Shown: piece by piece, positions 32,002 through 39,020 of the stretch | Layout: each line of letters opens with the position of its first letter | Numbering within the stretch: the stretch's first letter is position 1 | From: Herpomyces periplanetae | Lineage: Eukaryota; Ascomycota; Laboulbeniomycetes; Herpomycetales; Herpomycetaceae | Direction: 5' to 3' | Assembly: GCA_009733715.1 (NCBI GenBank) | Contig: WMKJ01000111.1 | Location: 1-39,020, forward strand | DNA length: 39,020 bases | Notes under the pieces: model-generated | Seen by the model: only the letters and a program-made list of their open reading frames with translations | Database searches by the model: none | Told to the model about the DNA's origin: nothing | Translations under genes and position numbers: made by a program

Positions 32002-33097
32002 GATAAGGTCGGGTTAGTGTTGAATTGCGTAAAGGAAAACCCCCGTTAAAAAACAGTGTTGTATAACGTGGGGGGAAGGGGAATTTATCAATGTTTGGAT
32101 ACAGATAACATTTTTAACAATGTAGGCGAGGCAGAACTTGGTTATCTGATAGGGGAAAACCAGGGATGAGGTTGTAGCGTTAAATTGATAGGATAGATAT
32201 TAAAATAATAATAAAAATTACTTAAATGTAGATAGGTCAATTATTTTTACGGTTAAAAAAATTCAGTTCGGGTAATGGGTGATGAGGATGGTAGTAATAA
32301 AAACAGTGAGGGATCAAGCGTTGACGGGAGTAAGGTTAATTGAACAATTTTAACAAGCTAAAGCTAATCTGGATAAGCGTATGCACTCGGGTTGGGCGGT
32401 GACTCTAGTATAGGTATGAGCAATATAGCTGCACTACGACAAAAAGAGGTTGGCGTTTACGCATGCACATTGTTAATAGAGAGTAACTCTGTCCAAAGAT
32501 AAGATTATGAGATAGGCAGTACATGCACGCACGTACATGCATTCTTTCCCATGTCTAGGATAAGCCCAACTTTCAGCGCTACGCGCTATACGCTACGCAC
32601 TACACCCAAACTGTTGCGCGCACACGCATACGCGCGTACAAGCTAATTCACTGGAGAAGTGGAGAAGCAAAGTGCTGACGACGGCGTGCTAGTAGCAAAA
32701 ATTTACACGGACCATTGCATTTTTTAAATGGACAAGCTTGTATATTCCCCGCTCGATTGGCTTAGACACACACACACACTCTCTCTCCAAGATGCACAAG
32801 CCAGCGCAATGGAGTGCGCACGCGCGCGCGCGCGTGCGCGTGCGGGCAAATACTCATTCAAACGAAGACTTATACATGCGCTACTCTCTTCATGCGAAAG
32901 TGTTTAACGTGTATAAATAGGCGTAAGTGCCCTCTCTGCCGTGAAATTCCATACGCTAAGTTTATCGGACATTTTACTCTTGTGGGATGGGAATTAAGCA
33001 GCAAATAGGTTCATAGATAGTCCGTTGTACTTTTGAGTGCGTATACTTAGCGGCATTGATGTGAGAGTGTGTGATCGAGTGTGTTTAAATAGATAAG
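32002..33097 (+). promoter_or_regulatory. Cluster of GATA-factor sites upstream of the permease
   Basis: GATAAG occurs at 32002, 32372, 32498, 32559 and 33092. GATAAC is at 32104 and TTATC (the opposite strand) at 32142. GATAG is at 32148, 32187, 32192, 32231, 32511 and 33016. Fungal nitrogen-regulating GATA factors (AreA/Gln3 type) bind HGATAR, and amino acid permeases are classic targets, so nitrogen control of the next gene is a reasonable inference. Confidence 0.5.
32814..32844. repeat. 31-nt CG-rich alternating purine-pyrimidine tract
   Basis: Strict alternation from GTGCGCACG through a (CG)n core to GCGTGCG, about 570 bases upstream of the permease ATG. It is preceded by a CA and then a CT simple repeat. 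Such tracts favour left-handed DNA. Confidence 0.85.
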
Positions 33098-33412
33098 ACA
33101 AGTGGAATAACCTGATATATTTCTCACAATTACCCGAGCACATCATCCGAGCGTATACGCTTGCGCACTCATTAGATTGTCATAATAGTTAGCGGCCTAC
33201 GATACACAATTGTTATTTACCGGTTTACTTTTCCCTTTTTAATAACCAAACCCCGCAAACGGCCAAGGTACTTTTGAATCCTCATATATATCATACGACA
33301 GTGTACACCCTTATTTACGGCGATATTAACGTTCTATGCAACAAACGTTAAACCAACGGCACAACGGCTAAGGATCGGTTAACACAATCATTAGACTGTG
33401 TAGTAGATCATC

Positions 33413-35595
33413 ATGGGTTTCTTTAAAGGAATAAATAACGCTATATCGGATACGACAAACTCTATTGCGAGATCGAGTAAAACTTCTAGCGCAAAAGCTT
33501 ATACAACGGGAAGCCTTCCCAAGATAGCTGCCACAAGGAAAACAGGATCACCAAATGTTAATCACGCCGCTAGCAAACACCGTTCACCTGAAAATATCCG
33601 CCCTTCGTTAACTGGTATTGATAAACTGGAATCTTATTCACTATCAGAAGCCATGATCGATGGAATCTCTCGTGATGCTGAAAAGGGTGAACAACGTCCT
33701 GGATTGCATCGTGGACTTAAAGCTAGACAAATTACCATGATAGCCATCGGAGGTGCTATCGGTACAGGTTTAATCATTGGAACTGGTGCAGCTTTAGCTC
33801 GTGCTGGTCCTGGATCAATTCTCCTTTCATATTCGTTAGTTGGTTGTGTAGTTTGGCTTGTTATGTGTGCTATCGGTGAAGTTGCCGCATGGCTACCGTT
33901 AGAAGGAGGATTTACCGCATTTGCGGATAGATATTGTGACAGCGCTTTAGGTTTTGCACTGGGTTACACTTATTGGTTCAAGTATATCATGACCACACCG
34001 AACCAGCTAACAGCCGCCGCTCTTGTTATTCAATATTGGTGTTCACCCGAACGTGTCAATCCTGGAATATTCATCGCCATTTTCCTTGTGGCAGTATTCT
34101 GCATTAATTACTTTGGAATTGAATTTTTCGGCGAATTTGAATTTTGGTTATCCTCGTTTAAGGTTATAGTGGTGATTTGTGTTATATTGATTTGTTTTGT
34201 GCTTATGCTGGGCGGTGGTCCGGATCATAAGTTAAAAGGGTTCAAATATTACAAAGATCCAGGGGCTTTTAAACCGTATTTAAAGGGTAAGTTTGCCATG
34301 ACTTACAAACGGGGTTTAATCATACATCTCTCTCTTAATCCAACAAATTATTCAGCTTGCCTAATCCTTCACACGGGTTAAAGGTCGGGCCCATGTATGA
34401 CATGAGAGAGGATGTAAATGAAAGTTTGTGTATAATGTTGGCTAACCTGAATTCTAGATGGTGCAGCGGGCAAATTTCTCGGGTTCTGGAGCTCCATGGT
34501 CACCGCTGTATTTGCGTATCTAGGTAAGGTTGGCAGCACAATTGGTCCAACTCAATAAGATCAATTTGTTTCCATTAGGTTTGCGCTCGTGCATTTGCGC
34601 GAGCACACATACACTCATTCATATTTTGATAAGGCTAATTCAGCTTCTCTTTGTGTATAGGAACGGAACTAGTCGGTGTAACTGTCGGTGAAGCGCAAAA
34701 TCCCCAAAAAACTATCCCTCGTGCAATACGCTTAACCTTCTTTCGCATTGTCTTTTTCTACGTACTTTCTGTCTTCCTGTTGGGATGTATTGTTCCGTAC
34801 AATTCCCCCGATCTTGCATTTGCCAGTAAAGTTGCCATTAGCAGTGCTTCAGCATCTCCGTTTGTCGTTTCCATTAAAACTTCCGGAATTCGACATTTAC
34901 CCCATATACTTAATGGGTGCATTCTTATTTTCGTACTCAGTGCCGCTAACTCGGATTTGTATATCGCCTCGAGGACCATTTACGGGTTAGCGGCATCGGG
35001 AAAAGCTCCTCGTATACTGGCCAAAACTGATTCACGAGGCGTTCCAGTGTACTCATTATGTCTATGCTCGTTTATCGCACTAATCGCTTTTATGAACTGT
35101 TCTTCCGATTCGCGAACCGTCTTCTTATATTTTGTTAACTTGGTTACAATTTTTGGCTTGTTAACTTGGATATCTATTCTAGTTACGCACATTTGTTTTG
35201 TACGTGCTCGAAAAGCCCAAGGCATAACCAATGACCAAATGGTGTATACGGCACCCTTGGGAATTTGGGGAAGTATCTCCGCGCTAGCCTTGTGCTGCTT
35301 GGTCACATTAACCAAAAATTTTTCTGTTTTCTTCGTTCGACCATTCGATGCTAAAACTTTTGTGACAAGTTACCTGGGAATTCCACTTTACCTGATAATG
35401 ATAGCCGGTTATAAAATAATTCACAAAACAAAGCGCATAAAACCGTTAGAGGCTGACATGATGAGTGGACGTGAACACTTCATCATGGATCAAGAAAAAT
35501 CCTGGAAAAATTCCTCCGGTCTATCCCAATCACCCAGCCGTTCCCGTGGAAAACTAAGCACAATTTATCGCAAATATATTTCGTGGATATTTTAA
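33413..35595 (+). CDS. Amino acid permease, AAT family (Gap1-like)
   Basis: A plasma-membrane proton/amino acid symporter of 624 residues. Exons are 33413-34286, 34458-34523 and 34661-35595, with introns of 171 and 137 nt, both phase 1. About 105 hydrophilic Ser-rich residues precede the core, which opens with GLKARQITMIAIGGAIGTGL, the first-helix signature of the family. Further marks are ARAGPGSILLSYSLVG, IGEVAAWLPLEGGFTAFADR, then after splicing GTELVGVTVGEAQNPQKTIP (helix 6 region) and SAANSDLYIASRTIYGLAAS (helix 8). Hydrophobic segments fit 12 spans. Exon 2 supplies only DGAAGKFLGFWSSM and the following helix start; without splicing the frame stops shortly after residue 291. Substrate specificity cannot be read from the sequence. 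GATA motifs upstream suggest nitrogen control. Confidence 0.95.
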
Positions 35596-36086
35596 GCAGG
35601 CTTATTCCTTTCAACACAATCTATCCATTTAAGGTGCACACTCGAATACGTTTTCAATTTTTTCATGTTCAAAAAATTTCGCCTTCGGATAAGGATTGTT
35701 CCCCGAGTAAACCTCTGTACGCTGGCGTGTCACGTGTCGACGCATTCTTGCGGATGTATAATTTTTCCGACATCAATTGACTTCGTTTTTGGGTTCATGT
35801 GATGGTAGTTGGACTTTGTTACTTTCCCTTAACTTTGACAAGTTGATGTGTACTCATTTGTTAATTGTCTTATTTCTCCATCTTTCTTACTTGAGAAGCT
35901 CGCCCTTGAGCTAAGTGTATACATACCATGGTGTCCGTGCTCATACACATACATGCGTAGATACCTTTATATCTGCTACACCCTTCAACTCTGCAATTCA
36001 GTGTTTTTTTCTTTTCATGTTAACAAGATATCGTTAGAATGGAATACATCACATTGTTTTATTTTCACCACTAATTGATTATCGTC
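35596..36086 (+). other. Intergenic region, permease / Cys-His-rich gene
   Basis: About 490 bases. CACGTG is at 35731-35736. Frames at 35583-35780 and 35848-36078 show no family likeness. It should hold the permease 3' UTR and the promoter of the next gene. Confidence 0.45.
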
Positions 36087-38481
36087 ATGCCAATTTGCAA
36101 TTGTCATTCATGCGTTTCGACTCGTACTCATCGTCAATGTCAATCTATACACTTACCTCGTTCAACATCCCATGGTCCACTACGATACTCTCATCATACA
36201 CACCACGATACAACATGCCAAAAACAGCACCATACTTCAGTAGCTCAACATTTTAGCAAATTAAAAAATATCGAAGCACACAGGGCTAAGCCAGCCCGAT
36301 CTTCTTCATGTACTAATGATCATCGGTGTACATTTAGCCATAGAGTGTGTACGTGCAAGACTTGTGTTAAAGCAAGACTACTGTCAGGATACGATTATGA
36401 ACACGGCATTTGGAATTCCAAGTTTTCTAAACCAAAACAGTCTTCACGATCAAAGCCATATACAATACAAGCTATGGCGACAGAAGAGGATCGGGGTTAT
36501 AATCCATGCTCACAATATCTACTCCAGCATCGACATAACCATCAATTTCATCGACATTGTCAACCGTCCAACAGTCATCACACATTGGATAAATTTCGCC
36601 TGCGTAAACACTGTCGACGAAAATTTCCCCACAATCAGTCACACCCAACCAGTCGTAATCCAGCAACCCATCATCTTGATCATCGCAATCCCGTTTCCCT
36701 CAACCCCGACAACAATCATCACTACAATGACGTCACTGCCCTGTTGACCGGACTACCGGATCAATCTTTTCCCAACACCGCACCCCCGCCTCGTTCCGCA
36801 TTACGTCATCGGCACCGGTCCGCCCAGTATCCAATCACGTGTCCTCAAGTGCTTCGAACGAGGCAAAATCGCGTCCAAGGTTCGCTTTCTGAACATTCAA
36901 TGCATAATTCTGCTCATCGTCGATGTATATCATCATCATCTTCACCACTACCCTGTTCTTTCAATCAAGGAAAATCTCGTTTGAGAATTTCTCCCCAAGC
37001 GCGTAATGATTTACATGCGGACAATCCTGTGATTGTTAAATCATCTCTTCGTCAGTTTGATAATGATCATCTCGTTAAGTCGCCTCCCATTGTTCAGGAT
37101 GTTTATACGCATTACTATGCCATAGATCATGGTTAGTTTGAAATTTACTTACTGTTGGAATTGACCTACCTATTTCATAAACCTTGCTCGATTATTTCTC
37201 AACTATTTTGGAAACGTGAAAATAACTTGACATCTATGACTATATACAGGCGTTAAATATGATAAAACTCAGTTACCAACTAATATATCCAAGTTAGGTT
37301 CGGTTTATCAAAATTGTACTAATGGTATAATACAACCGCAACTACAGCGACAATTTGACACATTAATCAATAGGGACATTCCAGTGCGATCAGCTCGATC
37401 TGGAAAAACAAGTCAAGGCGATTACTGTGATGATAACTGTATAGAGTAAGCTCTTTAGACATTGCTTTCTCTATCCTAAACCAAATAAAGCTATGGAACA
37501 GCTAATAATACGTGCACATTAAGTTCAAGTAATGCATTTCATCACAGATCGGTTAATCCACACAATTGCACCGGTAAACCAAGAGTGCAACAAACCGTCA
37601 ATGACACGGAGCGAGATGACGATCGACTTTATTATCGAACTATCGTTAAAGATGCCGCCTTACAACCTGTTAAACGATCTAAAAAGTGCAGTGCACGCAA
37701 TTATTACGGTAGATGCGGTAGCCTGCCGCAACATTTCCGAAACACTGAAGTTAGTGATAGCGAAATGCTAAATACTTTTATTCCTAAAAAACGGCAGGCC
37801 TGTAGGTCTGTTAAATCCGAAGGTGAAGGTGTGGGTATAGGCTTCGATTCAAATGAATTTCACGTATACTTCGATGAGTTTGAAGATGAGGACAATCCCG
37901 ATGGAGAAATTTACCAAGTGCACGGTCTAGGAAAATCTCAATCAGACGATGATGACGGTGGCAGTAATGCTTCAACTTATCCATCGTGTTCAGCATGCGA
38001 GCATAGCGATTCAGAGGAATTGGGTCACATATACAATTCCAATTTACAAGCCCGATGTGAAACTGGTAGCAGTTCATATGACAGTGAAGGTATTCAAGAT
38101 TATGCCCCTGGTCAAAATAATGTAGCAGGTCAAAGTTATCGTTTAAAGGTTAACATGAGTGAAGGGCCATACGATAGGCAAAGGCAAGCTGAATTTACGG
38201 GAAAACGATGTACTGAAAGAGTCGTTACGCCAAGGGAGAGGCATGTCGAAGATAGCGATTGGGAGAAATGGAGTATATGTTCGAAAGATCGTGGAAAGAC
38301 TCCAAGACTGACTCGACCGAGTACCTGCCAAACACGAACTCGACGAAGTTTGACATCAGGAACAAAGTTAGCCCGGTATCCCGTCTCCCTAGAACCAATT
38401 GGCTGTTACACAATTGGGCAAACTGCGCCATACTATTACGTAAAGGGGAGGTTAAGACATGTAAGCACACAATCACGATGA
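36087..38481 (+). CDS. Unrecognised Cys/His-rich protein with two CxCxxC motifs
   Basis: I do not recognise this gene. Three exons, 36087-37131, 37250-37445 and 37548-38481 (introns 118 and 102 nt, first donor GTTAGT), keep phase throughout and give 724 residues, which supports a real gene. The N-terminus is MPICNCHSC; a second motif, CTCKTC, follows at about 88-93 in SHRVCTCKTCVKARLLSGYD. The spacing suggests a pair of metal-binding sites. Residues 20-310 are very rich in His, Arg, Ser and Pro. The C-terminal half is mixed, with an acidic patch (FDEFEDEDNPDGEIYQV), a CSACEHSDSEE motif and an Arg/Thr-rich tail. No membrane span or signal peptide is evident. An earlier exon cannot be excluded. 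A nuclear or RNA-associated role would be a guess. Confidence 0.65.
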
Positions 38482-39020
38482 AGGGGAGTTAGGATGTAAG
38501 GCAAAACAACGGATTCAGTAAACTGAATTGGAGAGCAGCTTTAAAACGGCCGACAAGATGAGTTATGAATTAGATGGGAAAATTGATGATTATAACCATT
38601 AAAAGAATTATGCTAACTCTAAAATACATTTGACGAGGAGGCAAAAACGGGAAGAATTTAGTCGAACGGTAATAAAAAAAACTCTTAAACGAGCACGTTT
38701 TGCATAACAATAATGATTCTAACGAGGACCTAAATTCCTACTAAATATATTCGTGTTAACACACGAATTTAAAAAAAACGTAAATGAACATTAACTTAAC
38801 AAAATTTCCATTTCCCTACGCGGACAAGGCTGTCCCCAGTATTTATACTTGTGCAAGTTTGTTCATATTACTAAGCAGAACGGATGAACTGGTGTGTTAG
38901 GTAAGCGGAAAGGGTGGATTTTTGCGCCACACCATGTGGGGATGGAGCGACAACGCCGTTAGTCGCTTAGTAAAGGAATTATAAAGTGGCTGGTGAGGGG
39001 TGGGTAAAGGACGTCAGCGC
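38482..39020. other. Right-edge non-coding stretch
   Basis: About 540 bases after the last stop codon. It is AT-rich to about 38800, then of mixed composition. I see no open frame, repeat or RNA gene. Confidence 0.5.

Larger units (their letters stand above)
31353..33412. other. 2.06 kb intergenic, GEF 3' end and permease promoter
   Basis: The longest gap in the window. It holds a probable 3'-end signal just after the GEF stop, an unassigned 92-codon frame (31681-31959), many GATA motifs, a CG-rich alternating tract (32814-32844), a CA/CT simple repeat (32766-32787) and short CGCTACGC-like units near 32577-32602. A frame from ATG 32792 to 32920 (42 codons) covers the alternating tract and is probably fortuitous, though it could act as an upstream frame for the permease. 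Confidence 0.5.

Noticed and set aside
34758-35315. Minus-strand frames antisense to the permease
   Set aside because: Shadows of the real permease exon 3.
36316-36747. 143-codon frame overlapping the Cys/His-rich gene
   Set aside because: It lies in another frame inside exon 1 and arises from its His/Ser-rich codons; no start context or family likeness.
1-39020. Transposons, virus-like elements, CRISPR arrays, biosynthetic clusters
   Set aside because: No reverse transcriptase, transposase, integrase or capsid-like frame, no long terminal repeats, no regularly spaced repeats, and neighbouring genes serve unrelated housekeeping roles.

Overview
The window is nuclear DNA of a filamentous fungus. 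It has short spliceosomal introns (about 60-370 nt), a class II myosin, a Cdc11-class septin, a one-domain SAICAR synthetase (animals use a fused PAICS enzyme), a C-14 sterol reductase and an AAT-family amino acid permease. I cannot place the species more closely. Base composition is moderately AT-rich with local GC islands. I see no transposon, virus-like element, CRISPR array, tRNA or rRNA.

Layout, left to right: 1-1852 (-) N-terminal part of a class II myosin heavy chain, running off the window; 3500-6944 (+) a Red1-like protein with a C-terminal C3H1 zinc finger; 7302-8885 (-) a Cdc11/AspA septin; 10514-11750 (-) tRNA 2'-phosphotransferase TPT1; 12263-13319 (+) ADE1; 13671-14432 (+) EFG1 for rRNA processing; 14834-16259 (-) mitochondrial ADP/ATP carrier; 16733-18336 (-) ERG24; 20000-21277 (+) a mannose-6-phosphate-receptor-like sorting receptor; 22015-24556 (+) SEC39, split by a frameshift at a 10-G run; 25248-31352 (+) a 2034-residue Rho1 exchange factor (DEP-DH-PH-CNH); 33413-35595 (+) an amino acid permease; 36087-38481 (+) a Cys/His-rich protein I do not recognise.

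These are mostly housekeeping genes and not a metabolic cluster. Loose themes are polarity and cytokinesis (myosin II, septin, Rho1-GEF), the secretory and endolysosomal route (SEC39, sorting receptor), and RNA processing (Red1-like, TPT1, EFG1). Exon chains were assembled by eye from splice sites, reading phase and family conservation. In every complete multi-exon gene the spliced length is a whole number of codons.

The points most worth a second look are the G10 frameshift in SEC39, an unusual set of 5' splice sites (GTCAGT, GTGCGT, GTTAGT) with a 22-nt micro-exon in the carrier gene, a 50-nt alternating purine-pyrimidine tract inside an intron, a dense set of GATA sites upstream of the permease, a large Gly/Ser insert inside the PH domain of the GEF, an acidic dileucine signal in the receptor tail, and the orphan CxCxxC protein. 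I found no wholly new multi-gene system.
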